This document shows, in pieces, positions 8,047 through 17,577 of a DNA stretch of 64,000 bases; the stretch's first letter is position 1, and the number at the start of each line of letters is the position of its first letter. The position numbers and the translations under genes were made by a program. Location: positions 1-64,000 of the forward strand of contig CAZCGE010000068.1 of NCBI GenBank assembly GCA_964498125.1, read 5' to 3'. The notes beneath the pieces were generated by a model, which was not told the DNA's origin, ran no database searches, and saw nothing but the letters and a program-made list of their open reading frames with translations. The stretch comes from CAMDBL01 sp964498125. GTDB taxonomy: Bacteria; Pseudomonadota; Alphaproteobacteria; Rhizobiales; Hyphomicrobiaceae.

Positions 8047-9048
8047 CTATTTCGCCACCTGGAGATATTTCTCCAACGTCATCGGGCTGCCACCCCCAGG
8101 CGGAGCCGTGACCTTGACGCCCTTGAACGGCGAGCGGTGCGAGAACCACGACTCGCGCGGCGGCAGTCCCCAGGCCTGCGTACCGCGCTCGGTCGTCACC
8201 ACATCCCACACGTGCGGCTCGTCATCGACATCCATGTAGACCACGGGCGGCAGCAGCAGCTCGCAGCGATGCCCATCTGGATCAAGAATGTAGACGTAAT
8301 AGGAGTGCCCGACGCCGTGCTTGCCGGGTCCATACTCGACGTTGTTGCCCCAGCCCAGCTCGCCCATGGCGTCGCAGGCGCACATCATCGCCTGGATGTC
8401 GGGGATGATGTAGGCGAAGTGGTGGTATGCCGGCCCGTCGCGCTCCAGGAAGACGAGATCATAGGGCGTGTTCTTCATTTGCAGAAACACGCCGATCGGA
8501 TGGCCGCCAGCGGTGATGTAGTCGGCGATCCGGCAACCGATCGAGGTATAGAACGTCGTCGCCTTCTCGATGTCGGGAACGGTGATCTGGTAGTGGTCGA
8601 AACGGCGGGCTTGCGCGCCCTTGTGCTTGGGCACATCCATATCGAGGCGCGGCATCCGGTCCATCGTGGCGCAAATCTCGAGTGGCGTGCCGCAGATGTC
8701 GGTTGCATGCAGCGTCCGCCCCTGGAACGGCCGCTCGACCCATGCGCAGGGTAGTTGCAGCTGGTCGAAGGTGTGCTTGCACGCCTCCAGGGCCTCTTCG
8801 TCGAACACGCGCAGCCCGGCGCGCTCATAGCTTGGCGCCTCGCTCGTGCGCTTGATGACGAGGCTGTGGTGCGAACGCTCCTCCAGGCCCCGCAGATACA
8901 GCGTGTCCTTGTCCGTATGGCTGACCACCAGGCCCAGGACCTCGGTGTAGAACTCCTGCGACTTTTTCAGGTCGCGCGAGGTGAATACGCCGTGGCTGAC
9001 GCGACTGAAGCGGAATGGCGATTTGTAATTCGTCTTTGGCACCGGCAT
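8047..9048 (-). CDS. Extradiol-type ring-cleavage dioxygenase (VOC superfamily)
   Basis: 333 residues with two vicinal-oxygen-chelate modules. The N-terminal module begins FRFSRVSHGVFTS. In the C-terminal module RFDHYQITVPD, HHFAYIIPD and DPDGHRCELLLPP supply the His-His-Glu triad expected to bind Fe(II). This is the architecture of type I catechol 2,3-dioxygenases. It is the last gene of the minus-strand operon behind an SDR and a HAAT transporter, so it probably acts on a compound that the transporter imports. The exact substrate cannot be read from the sequence. Confidence 0.8.
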   Translation of the reverse strand: MPVPKTNYKSPFRFSRVSHGVFTSRDLKKSQEFYTEVLGLVVSHTDKDTLYLRGLEERSHHSLVIKRTSEAPSYERAGLRVFDEEALEACKHTFDQLQLPCAWVERPFQGRTLHATDICGTPLEICATMDRMPRLDMDVPKHKGAQARRFDHYQITVPDIEKATTFYTSIGCRIADYITAGGHPIGVFLQMKNTPYDLVFLERDGPAYHHFAYIIPDIQAMMCACDAMGELGWGNNVEYGPGKHGVGHSYYVYILDPDGHRCELLLPPVVYMDVDDEPHVWDVVTTERGTQAWGLPPRESWFSHRSPFKGVKVTAPPGGGSPMTLEKYLQVAK

Positions 9049-9073
9049 CGAAGTCTTCCTTTCGGTTGGGTGA

Positions 9074-9853
9074 TCAAACGAGCGAGGGATAGGCGCCGCC
9101 GTCGAGATGCACGTTGTGGCCGGTCATGAAGCCGGCGTGGGCGCTGCACAGGAACGCACAGGTGGCGCCGAACTCGCTCGGCTTGCCGTGCCGGCCGGCG
9201 GGAATGGAATCGACCTGCAGGGCGCGCGCCGCCTCGTAGCTGATGCCTTTCTGCTGCATGTCGCGTTTGGCCATGAACACCTGCCGGTCGGTGTCGAAGC
9301 GTTCGGGCAGCAGATTGTTGATCGTCACGTTATACTTGGCCATGTCGATCGACTGGCCCTTCATGACGGCCGTCAACCCGGCGCGCGCGCCCGACGATAT
9401 ACCCATGTGCCCGCGCGGCGTCGTCACCATCGCCGAGGTGATGTTGACGATGCGGCCGAAGCGCTGCGCTTGCATGTTGGGCAGCAGCGCGCGCGTCAGC
9501 ATGATGGCGGCGATCATGTTGCCCTGCAGGCCGGCGATCCAGTCCGCTTCCTCGATGGCGAGGAAGTCCTTGGGCGGCGGTCCGGCATTGTTGTTGACCA
9601 GAATGTCCGCCTTCGGACAAGCTGCTAGCAGCTTGGTGCGACCGGTCTCGGTGGTGATGTCGGCCTGTACCGCGGTGATCCGGCCCTTGCCGATGGCGGA
9701 GAGTTCCTGCGCCGCCTTGGCCAGTCGCTCGGCGTCTAGGCCGTTGATGACGACGTCGACGCCTTCGGCCGCCAGCGCCATCGCGCAGGCCTTGCCCAGC
9801 CCGCGGCTGGAGCCGCAGACGATGGCGGATCGTCCGGCAATTCCAAGGTCCAT
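9074..9853 (-). CDS. Short-chain dehydrogenase/reductase with a degenerate active site
   Basis: 259 residues with a Rossmann fold: CGSSRGLGKA (about 13-22) for NAD(P) binding, DILVNNNAG, and the C-terminal GHNVHLDGGAYPSLV. At the expected Tyr-x-x-x-Lys position the sequence is MGISSGARAGLTAVMKG, without the usual Tyr and with Arg in place of Lys. It may be a specialised or non-classical SDR. It lies 25 nt upstream of the dioxygenase and downstream of the HAAT genes, presumably in the same catabolic operon. A repeat pair (9878-9955) separates it from the binding-protein gene. Confidence 0.8.
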   Translation of the reverse strand: MDLGIAGRSAIVCGSSRGLGKACAMALAAEGVDVVINGLDAERLAKAAQELSAIGKGRITAVQADITTETGRTKLLAACPKADILVNNNAGPPPKDFLAIEEADWIAGLQGNMIAAIMLTRALLPNMQAQRFGRIVNITSAMVTTPRGHMGISSGARAGLTAVMKGQSIDMAKYNVTINNLLPERFDTDRQVFMAKRDMQQKGISYEAARALQVDSIPAGRHGKPSEFGATCAFLCSAHAGFMTGHNVHLDGGAYPSLV

Positions 9854-9877
9854 GACGATTCTCCCTGTGTGTCGCCG

Positions 9878-9955
9878 GGGTCAGACCCTGCGGGTCTGAC
9901 CCCTCGTTTGGCACCATCTCGCCTTACAAGGGGTCAGACCCAAGGGTCTGACCCC
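9878..9955. repeat. Two GGGGTCAGACCC/GGGTCTGACCCC palindromes (family 1)
   Basis: Unit one is at 9878-9903. Unit two at 9930-9955 is GGGGTCAGACCC, AA, GGGTCTGACCCC, a perfect 12-bp stem. They sit between the SDR start and the stop of the binding-protein gene. The same palindrome recurs at 38606-38711, 40208-40288 and 60374-60425, and in part near 21937-22221. Confidence 0.9.
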
Positions 9956-9966
9956 GACCGCCTGAC

Positions 9967-11211
9967 CTACTTCTCCAATTTCGGCGTCTTGCCCTCGTAG
10001 TCGATGAGCGCGCCGACCGGCTGGTAGGCGGCGCCGTCGAACTGGAACAGCTGCATCGACTCGATCGGGAACTGATCCGTGCCCGGCTTGGTCGTCAGCT
10101 TGATGCCGGGGTAGAGCAGGCCGAGCTCGATGCCCGGCATGTCGCGGGCGGTGGCCAGCATCGCCTCGCGGGTCGGCTGCTTCATGCGCTTCAGCACCTC
10201 GACCACGGCGTCGGCCATCAGATAGCCCATCTGCCCGAGCGAATCGCTCTTGTTGAAGCGCGGCTTCAGCTTGTCGTGGTCGGCGCTGTACTGTTTGACT
10301 CCGGCATCGTTGGCGAATTGCGGACTATCGACCGGCTTGACGAACTGCCCGGTCAATACGCCCTTGGAATTGTCCAGGCCCGCCGCCCGCAGCGTGATCA
10401 CCGAGGAGGCGGCGTAGGTGACGAACGTCAGCGGCTTCCAGCCCGTCTCGGCGCCGAAGCGGACCGCCTGGGCGGCGGCCTTGCCGGCGGTGGCGACCAG
10501 CAGCGTGTCGGCGCCCGACGCCTTCAGGTTGGTCATCTGCGTGTCGACGGTCGGGTCGTTGTTGGAGTTGGCCTGCGTCGCCACCAGCGTGATGCCGGTG
10601 CCCTTGATCGCCGCCTTGAAGCCGTCGAGGAAGTTGGTGCCGAAATCGGTGTTGATGTGCAGCATCGCCAACTTGGCATTCGGCCTGTTGGCCATCAGGT
10701 GCTTGGCGTAGATCGCCGATTCGGTGGTGAACGACGGCACCAGCATGGTGCCCCACGGGTTCTGCTTCTCGTCGCCCCACTCGTAGATGCCGGAGTAGAT
10801 GAACAGGTTGGGGATCTTGTTCTCGCTGACGTAGGTCTTGATGGCCTGGTTCTGCGGCGTCCCGACGCTGCCGACGAAGGCGAACACGCCCATCTGCTCG
10901 GCCATGCGGCGCGCGTTGGTGACGGTGCGCGGCGGCTCGTTGGCGTCATCCATGATGACCAGCTCGACCTTCCTGGTCTTGCCGTCGCCCATCTTGACGC
11001 CGCCGGCCTCGTTGATGGCCTTGAATTTCAGGTCGATGCCGTCGGCGACCATGCCGATCATGGCCATCGGCCCCGACATCGGCGCCTGCGTGCCGAGCTT
11101 GATGCTGGTGTCGGTGATGCCCGGCTGCTGGGCGGTGGCGGCGCCGGTTGCCGCGGCCAACGCTGCCAGCGTGAGCCCGGCTCGCATCGTCCGCTGTGAC
11201 CTCGGTTTCAT
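9967..11211 (-). CDS. HAAT-family ABC transporter periplasmic binding protein (LivK-like)
   Basis: 414 residues. A signal peptide is evident (basic start, hydrophobic core LTLAALAAATGAATA, probable cleavage before QQPG). The mature part opens with ITDTSIKLGTQAPMSGPMA, the usual start of branched-chain amino acid/amide-type binding proteins, and contains FVGSVGTPQN and INTDFGTN. Members bind branched-chain amino acids, amides, urea or aromatic acids. Lying with permease and ATPase genes plus a ring-cleavage dioxygenase, it more likely serves an aromatic or related acid than leucine; that is inference. Confidence 0.9.
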   Translation of the reverse strand: MKPRSQRTMRAGLTLAALAAATGAATAQQPGITDTSIKLGTQAPMSGPMAMIGMVADGIDLKFKAINEAGGVKMGDGKTRKVELVIMDDANEPPRTVTNARRMAEQMGVFAFVGSVGTPQNQAIKTYVSENKIPNLFIYSGIYEWGDEKQNPWGTMLVPSFTTESAIYAKHLMANRPNAKLAMLHINTDFGTNFLDGFKAAIKGTGITLVATQANSNNDPTVDTQMTNLKASGADTLLVATAGKAAAQAVRFGAETGWKPLTFVTYAASSVITLRAAGLDNSKGVLTGQFVKPVDSPQFANDAGVKQYSADHDKLKPRFNKSDSLGQMGYLMADAVVEVLKRMKQPTREAMLATARDMPGIELGLLYPGIKLTTKPGTDQFPIESMQLFQFDGAAYQPVGALIDYEGKTPKLEK

Positions 11212-11246
11212 GGCCTGCTTCCTTCCCTGTTTTGTCGTGTTGTCGT

Positions 11247-12251
11247 TCAGTTTGCCGCACGTCGTCGCCTGTTGGCAAGCTTGACCGATGGCGTCTGAGG
11301 CAATCCCCGTCGGGCTCGCAACCGCGCGACAGCGCCCCGCACCATTCCGACCACGCCATCACGTGCGACCAGCATCATGCCGATCAGGGCGACGCCGTAG
11401 ATGACGCCGGCCAGCGCCAGATTGATGTCCGCCGACCACTCCGGCACGAAGACGATGAACAGTGCCCCGATGAAGGCGCCGGAGATGCTGGTGATGCCGC
11501 CGACAATGGCGCCGGCAACGAAGTCGAACGACTTCAAGGCCGAGAACGACTCCGGGCTGACATAGCCGTTGATGATGGCGAACAGCGCGCCGCCGAGCCC
11601 GGCGAAGGCTGCGCTCACCGTGAACGTCGCCAGCCGCACCAGCGTCAGATCGATGCCGAGCGATACCGCAATCAGCGGATTGTCGCGCACGGCTTGCAGG
11701 GACCGGCCGGTGTTGCCGCGCAGCAGCCGCCAGGCGATGGCCACGCAGAGCCCCGTGCTGGCGAGGCAGATGACATAGAGATAGGTGTCCTGGTTGCCGG
11801 GGAACCAGAAGGGCGGCTTGGGCTTGGCGAAGCCGATGCCGTTGGCGCCCTTGGTCAGCCCGTCGAACTTCAGCAGCATGGGCGGCAGCAGCACGGCCAG
11901 GCCCAGCGTCAGGAAGGCGAGCTGCAACCCCTGCAATCTGAGCGCGGGAATGCCGACCAGGAAGCCAAGGGCCGCCGCCGCCGCGACTGCGAACGGCAAT
12001 GTGATCAACGGCGGCATGCCGGTGTGCGTGACCAGGATCGCCGACGTATAGCCGCCGATGGCGAAGAACACGCCGTGTGCCATCGAGATCTGGCCATTGA
12101 AGCCCATCAGGATGTTCAGGCCAATGATGGCGATGGCATAGGTCAGCACAATGCTGAGCTGGAAGATGATGAAGCTCGGCAATGCCAGAGGCAGCAGCAG
12201 CGCGCTGGCGAAGGCCAGCAGGGCGAGGCGGGTGCGCAGGGGGATGGACAT
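11247..12251 (-). CDS. livM: HAAT ABC transporter permease (LivM-like)
   Basis: 334 residues, polytopic inner-membrane protein. Typical LivM features are ILMGFNGQISMAHGVFFAIGGY in the N-terminal half and RSLQAVRDNPLIAVSLGI, the cytoplasmic loop that contacts the ATPases. ATG 12251 is chosen; the open frame extends further upstream only because livH overlaps in another frame. The start follows the livH stop at 12254 by 2 nt. The C-terminus is Arg-rich. Confidence 0.9.
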   Translation of the reverse strand: MSIPLRTRLALLAFASALLLPLALPSFIIFQLSIVLTYAIAIIGLNILMGFNGQISMAHGVFFAIGGYTSAILVTHTGMPPLITLPFAVAAAAALGFLVGIPALRLQGLQLAFLTLGLAVLLPPMLLKFDGLTKGANGIGFAKPKPPFWFPGNQDTYLYVICLASTGLCVAIAWRLLRGNTGRSLQAVRDNPLIAVSLGIDLTLVRLATFTVSAAFAGLGGALFAIINGYVSPESFSALKSFDFVAGAIVGGITSISGAFIGALFIVFVPEWSADINLALAGVIYGVALIGMMLVARDGVVGMVRGAVARLRARRGLPQTPSVKLANRRRRAAN

Positions 12252-12253
12252 GC

Positions 12254-13134
12254 CTACACCCGCACGATCGAGGTCGTGCCGAACAGGCCCTGCGGCCGCG
12301 CCAGCAGCACGATGGCCATCACCAGGAACGGTACGCCGATCTTCAGCTCGGCGCCGATGAACGGCAGGTAGGTCGCAGCAAGGCTCTCCGCCACGCCGAC
12401 CAGCAGGCCGCCGAGAACGGCGCCGAACGGGCTGTCCCAGCCGCCCAGCGTCGCCGCCGCCAAGGCGTAGATGACGACCGGCAGCATCATCGGTGGGCTG
12501 AGGAATAGCCGCGGCGCGACGATGGCGGCGGCTATGAAGCCGACGACGGTGGCGATGCCCCAGCCGAGCATCAGCATGGTCTGGACTTCGATGCCGACCA
12601 AGGGGCTTTTCTCCCGCTCCTCGGCGGCCGCGCGCATGGCGAGTCCGATCCGGGTGAAGCGGAACAGCGCGGCAATGGCCAGCGCCACCGCGCACAGCAC
12701 GCCCAGCACGCCGAGGTTGTTGGCGGTCAGGCGAATGCCGCCGAGGGTCCAGGCCGTGTCCGGAAAAATGCGCGGAAAGGCATGGGAATCCGAACCCCAA
12801 ACCCAAAGGCAGATCGCCTCGAAGCCGACGAACAAGCCGATGCAGGTGACGACAAGGGTGTGATCGGAGGCATTCTGCAAGGGGCGAATGGCGAAGCGAA
12901 ACAGCAGGGAGCCGATGACGAAGCTCGCGGCCGCCACCAGCACGAACCCCAGCCAGACCGGCACGCCCCACACATTGAGCTGCCATAGCAGGTAGGCGGA
13001 GAATGTGCCCATCTCGCCCTGGGCGAAATTGACGACGCGGGTGGCGCGATACACCAGGACCAGGGCCAGGGCGAGCGATGCGTAGATCGCGCCCGAGGCG
13101 AGACCTTCGACGATCTGCTGCAGAAACAGTTGCA

Positions 13135-13135
<1 letters not shown>
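12254..13135 (-). CDS. livH: HAAT ABC transporter permease (LivH-like)
   Basis: 293 residues starting QLFLQQIVEGLASGAIYASL. VNFAQGEMGTFSAYL in the first third and GIEVQTMLMLGWGIATVVG in the loop region are LivH signatures, and the C-terminus GLFGTT is typical. ATG 13135 is chosen because its ATGA overlap with the livF stop indicates coupling and because residues upstream do not resemble the family. It forms the membrane channel with LivM. Confidence 0.9.
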
Positions 13136-13844
<709 letters not shown>

Positions 13845-13848
<4 letters not shown>

Positions 13849-14663
13849 GGCTCATCTCCGAGGTATGCGGCCACCACCGCCGAGTTGGCACGGACCTCGG
13901 CCGGGGTGCCTTCCGCCAGCAGCTGGCCGAAATTCAACACCAGCAATCGGCTGCACAGGTCCATGACCAGGCCCATGTTGTGCTCGACCAGCAGCAGGGT
14001 GACGTTGAACATGTCGCGAATCCGGCCGAGCACCTTCGCGAACCGCACAACCTCCTGGTAGGTGAGGCCGGCCGCCGGCTCGTCGAGCAACAGCAGCTGC
14101 GGCCGGGACGCCAGGGCGCGGGCGATCTCGACTCGTTTCAGCGTGCCGTACGACAAGCTGCTGGTCGGTGCGTCGGCGACATCTTCGAGATCGAGTTCGG
14201 CAAGGATTTCGCGGCATGCCGCCAGCATTTGGCGTTCGTCGGCATCTGCCCGCCGGGGCCGCGCCAGCGTGTCGACAAACCCGCTGACGTAGCGGTGATG
14301 CGCGCCCAGCGCCACGTTCTCGAGCACGGTCATGCCGGGATAGAGGCCGAGATTCTGGAACGTCCGGGCGATGCCGCATTCGATGATGCGGCTGGGCTGC
14401 AGCTGGTCGATGCGACGGCCGGCGAACGAGATGGTGCCGTCGGAAAGGGCGTAGAGGCGCGTGATGCAGTTGAACAGCGTCGTCTTGCCGGCGCCATTGG
14501 GTCCGATCAGACCGCAGATCTCGCCGCGGTAGACCGCACACGTGACGTTGTCCAGCGCGCGCACGCCGCCAAATCGCACAGACGCGGCCTCGACCGCCAA
14601 CAGCACCTCGCCTTGGCCGGCGACAATCGGTTTTGACCTGAATTGCGTCGGCGTCGGCTGCAT
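13845..14663 (-). CDS. livG: HAAT ABC transporter ATP-binding protein (LivG-like)
   Basis: First gene of the minus-strand operon. Walker A GPNGAGKTTLF, the Q-loop region RTFQNLGLYPGMTVLENV, Walker B LLLLDEPAAGLT and LLVEHNMGLVM. The signature motif is LSYGTLKRVEIARAL, in which the usual Gly-Gln is Thr-Leu, as in many LivG proteins. ATG 14663 gives 272 residues; a GTG at 14708 would add 15. About 20 residues precede the conserved start, slightly longer than usual. No regulator gene lies next to the operon. Confidence 0.88.
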
Positions 14664-14743
14664 GTGCTGTCGGTCCAACGGTGGAATGCGAGCATGGGAC
14701 AGCACCACGCATGGTCGGATGCGTCAAGAACAAGAGCATTTTC

Positions 14744-14768
14744 CGCCAAAGTGGGCACCGGTTTGGCG
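14744..14768. repeat. Short palindromic intergenic element
   Basis: CGCCAAA (14744-14750) and TTTGGCG (14762-14768) flank GTGGGCACCGG. Elements of the form 'GAGCATTTTCC...AAGTGGG.ACCGGTTT' are common between genes in Hyphomicrobiales. It lies upstream of livG in the 257-nt divergent gap before surE; the rest of that gap shows no clear feature. Confidence 0.6.
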
Positions 14769-14965
14769 TGAGACAAATGCGACAAACAAAAGACCAGACA
14801 GCTGCGCCCTTGTCGCGCCCTTGTCGATTGACATGAATGCCTGCGGGGGATCACCCTGCGGCCAGAGTGATCAACGAAAAAAATCCTGCACTCGAGCGGG
14901 TCGCAAACAGAAAATTTCCGGCGCTGTGAAACAAAATCGCGATAAAACAAGGAGTTGGCATCGTC

Positions 14966-15736
14966 ATGCGCATTCTGGTCACCAACGACGACGGCATCAA
15001 TGCGCCGGGTCTGAAAGTGATGCAGGAGATCGCCGAGCAGCTGTCGCAGGACGTCTGGGTGGTGGCGCCCGAGACCGACCAGAGCGGCGCATCGCATTCG
15101 TTGACGCTGCATGAGCCGCTGCGTTGCCGCCAAGTCAGTGAACGCATGTTTGCGGTGCGCGGCACGCCGACCGACTGCGTCATCATGGGCGTGCGGTATA
15201 TTCTGGCGAGCGAAGCGCCGGCGCTGGTGCTGTCCGGCGTCAACCGCGGCGCCAACATCGCCGAGGACGTGACCTACTCCGGCACCATCGCCGGGGCGAT
15301 CGAAGGTACGTTGCTCGGTGTACGTTCCATTGCCATGAGCCTGGCCACCGGCTTCGATCGCACCGGCCGCATCAAGTGGGAAACGCCGCTGCACCATGGG
15401 CCGGCCACGGTGCGCAGCCTGCTGAAGGCCGAGTGGCCGGCGGGCGTGCTGATGAACGTCAATTTTCCCGATCGCGACCCCGGCGATGTCGCCGGCATGC
15501 AGGTCACGGTGCAAGGTCGGCGCGACCAGAACCTGCTGCACATCGACAAGCGCACCGATACCTGGGGCAATCCCTATTTCTGGCTGGGCTTCGAGCGCCG
15601 CCGCTCCAATCCGGCCGAGGGCACCGACCTCGCCGCCATCTACGCCGGCCGCATGTCGGTGACCCCGCTCGACGTCAACCTGACGCACCACGCGTCTTGC
15701 GAGGCGCTCAGCGAGCAGCTGGCGCGCCAGCGCTGA
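14966..15736 (+). CDS. surE: 5'/3'-nucleotidase SurE
   Basis: 256 residues, the family length. The N-terminus MRILVTNDDGINAPG holds the paired Asp residues that bind the divalent metal. VVAPETDQSG and the Asn of SGVNRGANIAEDVTYSGT complete the active site. It dephosphorylates nucleoside monophosphates and is linked to stationary-phase survival. In many alphaproteobacteria surE is followed by pcm and then an NlpD-like gene; here pcm is absent and the NlpD-like gene follows after about 100 nt. Confidence 0.95.
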   Translation: MRILVTNDDGINAPGLKVMQEIAEQLSQDVWVVAPETDQSGASHSLTLHEPLRCRQVSERMFAVRGTPTDCVIMGVRYILASEAPALVLSGVNRGANIAEDVTYSGTIAGAIEGTLLGVRSIAMSLATGFDRTGRIKWETPLHHGPATVRSLLKAEWPAGVLMNVNFPDRDPGDVAGMQVTVQGRRDQNLLHIDKRTDTWGNPYFWLGFERRRSNPAEGTDLAAIYAGRMSVTPLDVNLTHHASCEALSEQLARQR

Positions 15737-15834
15737 GGCAGGCCGCGCGGCGGACGGCCACGTCAGCGCCGTTGCCATTAAAGCTAAATTAACCTTTCCG
15801 GCGTTAGTAAACGGCATGTGTAGAGGTGCGTCAC

Positions 15835-17364
15835 ATGTCAAATCCAGTCGTGTTGCCTTTCGTTCGTAATGCCAACGCTTCGCCCGTCGCCAGTGCGGCC
15901 CGGCGACTTGGTCATGCAGGCCGCGGGCCTGTTCGGGCGCTGCTGATTGCTGGCGCCATGGCGCTGGGTGGCTGCAGCGCCGACATCACCCGTTTCGATC
16001 TTCCTGGCAGCGCTGCGTCCTCGCACACGCCCAAGGCGAATGTGGGGGCCGGCAGTCTGATCGACGAGCGGGCGGCGCCATCTGGCCCGATCACCGGCGG
16101 CGGCCTGCCGCCGGTCGCCCAACGCTCCCCGAGCGAGGCCGGTCGGCGCGCCTCTGCGGCCGACGCGCCGATGCCCGCTGCTTCCCCAATCCAGGCCGAC
16201 GCCCAGCGTCACGGCCCGGCGGTGGTCACCGCCAGCGTGCCGCCAGCTCCGGCCAAGGGCGAGGCGATCGAGGTGCAGCAGGGCGACACGCTGTATGCCC
16301 TCTCCAAGCGGCACAAAGTTTCGATCTCCGAATTGATGTCGGTGAACGACTTGACGACGCCCAACCTGCGACTGGGCCAGAAGCTGCATCTGCCAGCCGG
16401 CAAGCGCGCGGCGCGGCCAGGCCCGCAAAAGCCGCTGGTCCGTCCGGAAGCGGTCGCGGCTCTGGGCCCCGGGCCCGTGTCGGCGGCACCCGCCAGCCCG
16501 CAGGGTGCTGCGCCGGCTTCAGCACCAGTACCGGTACCGGCCGACGCCAGGGCCGCCAGCACCTGGCACGGCAGCTATACGATCAAGTCCGGCGACTCCC
16601 TCTATGGGATCGCGCGCCAGCACAAGATCGCATTGCCGGAGTTACTGGCCGTCAATGGCATCGCTGACCCGCGCAAGGTGCGTCCGGGTACCCTCATCAA
16701 GGTGCCAGGAGCCGCGGTGCCAGGAGCCGCGGTAGCCGAGGCGCCGGCAAATCCGCTGCCGGCTGCGTCGGGCGGTGCCGAGCCCGCGCCTGTCGCCAGT
16801 TGGCGACAGACTGTCGTCACCGCACCGGACAAGCGCGAGCGCTTTGCCGCCGTGGCGCCGGAAACGGTCACGGACGCCATATCGGCGCCGCGCGGCGCCG
16901 ATATGGCGGAGCCGGTTCGGACCAACCGCGAGCCGGCCGCGCCGGCGATCTCCAACCCGGCTGTGCCCCCGGCTGTGCCTTTGACCAGCAAGCTGCGTTG
17001 GCCGGTGAAAGGCAAGGTGATCGCCAGGTTCGGCCCGCGCATGGGCGGGACGCAGAACTATGGCGTCAACCTGGCCGTGCCGATGGGCACCGATGTCCAC
17101 GCCGCGGAAGCCGGTATCGTCAATTACGCGGGCAGTGAGTTGTCGGAATTTGGTAATCTGGTCCTGATCCGCCACGACAACAACATGGTGACCGCCTACG
17201 CCCACAATGACCAGCTCCTGGTCAGGTTCGGCGATACCGTCAAGCGCGGCCAGGTCATCGCCAAGGCCGGCAAGTCGGGAATGGTCGACCAGCCGCAGGT
17301 GCACTTCGAGTTGCGCCAGGGCATGGTGCCGATCGATCCGGCGCCGTATATGGAGAAGATGTAG
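15835..17364 (+). CDS. nlpD: NlpD-like lipoprotein with two LysM domains and a degenerate LytM (M23) domain
   Basis: 509 residues. A lipobox LGGC near residue 45 marks an envelope lipoprotein; ATG 15835 is preferred over GTG 15826. LysM domains at about 142-186 (IEVQQGDTLYALSKRHKVS) and 244-287 (YTIKSGDSLYGIARQHKIA) should bind peptidoglycan. The C-terminal M23 domain (about 388-505) reads GVNLAVPMGTDVHAAEAG, where the first zinc-binding His is Asn, while AYAH and VHFELR remain. This pattern fits an NlpD/EnvC-type amidase activator, not an active endopeptidase. The long Ala/Pro linkers contain a 32-bp palindrome and a tandem 15-bp repeat. Confidence 0.88.
   Translation: MSNPVVLPFVRNANASPVASAARRLGHAGRGPVRALLIAGAMALGGCSADITRFDLPGSAASSHTPKANVGAGSLIDERAAPSGPITGGGLPPVAQRSPSEAGRRASAADAPMPAASPIQADAQRHGPAVVTASVPPAPAKGEAIEVQQGDTLYALSKRHKVSISELMSVNDLTTPNLRLGQKLHLPAGKRAARPGPQKPLVRPEAVAALGPGPVSAAPASPQGAAPASAPVPVPADARAASTWHGSYTIKSGDSLYGIARQHKIALPELLAVNGIADPRKVRPGTLIKVPGAAVPGAAVAEAPANPLPAASGGAEPAPVASWRQTVVTAPDKRERFAAVAPETVTDAISAPRGADMAEPVRTNREPAAPAISNPAVPPAVPLTSKLRWPVKGKVIARFGPRMGGTQNYGVNLAVPMGTDVHAAEAGIVNYAGSELSEFGNLVLIRHDNNMVTAYAHNDQLLVRFGDTVKRGQVIAKAGKSGMVDQPQVHFELRQGMVPIDPAPYMEKM
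16876..16907. repeat. Perfect 32-bp palindrome inside the nlpD-like coding sequence
   Basis: The left half is GCCATATCGGCGCCGC and the right half is its exact reverse complement, with no spacer. It lies in the linker between the second LysM domain and the LytM domain, and encodes roughly AISAPRGADMA. DNA cruciform or mRNA hairpin formation is possible. A nearby 15-bp direct repeat (about 16701-16730) encodes PGAAV twice. Confidence 0.9.
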
Positions 17365-17577
17365 AACGGTCATGACCACGGGCGCGGCGCCAGGCCGCGC
17401 CGCTGCCGACATGCAATCTTAAGCCGTTGATCGATCGTCATGAAATTGGTGAAGGAATTAGTCTTAATTAACTCTACCAGTTCAGCCAAGTTTTATAGAT
17501 TGTGTGTAAAATCCTGCATAACCCGGAAAACATAAAATAATCCCGGGGCGCTGCAACGAACAGGCAGAGGCGGGATC

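Noticed and set aside
7699..8754. Long plus-strand frame overlapping folK and the dioxygenase
   Set aside because: Out of frame with folK and antisense to the dioxygenase; no motif or RBS.
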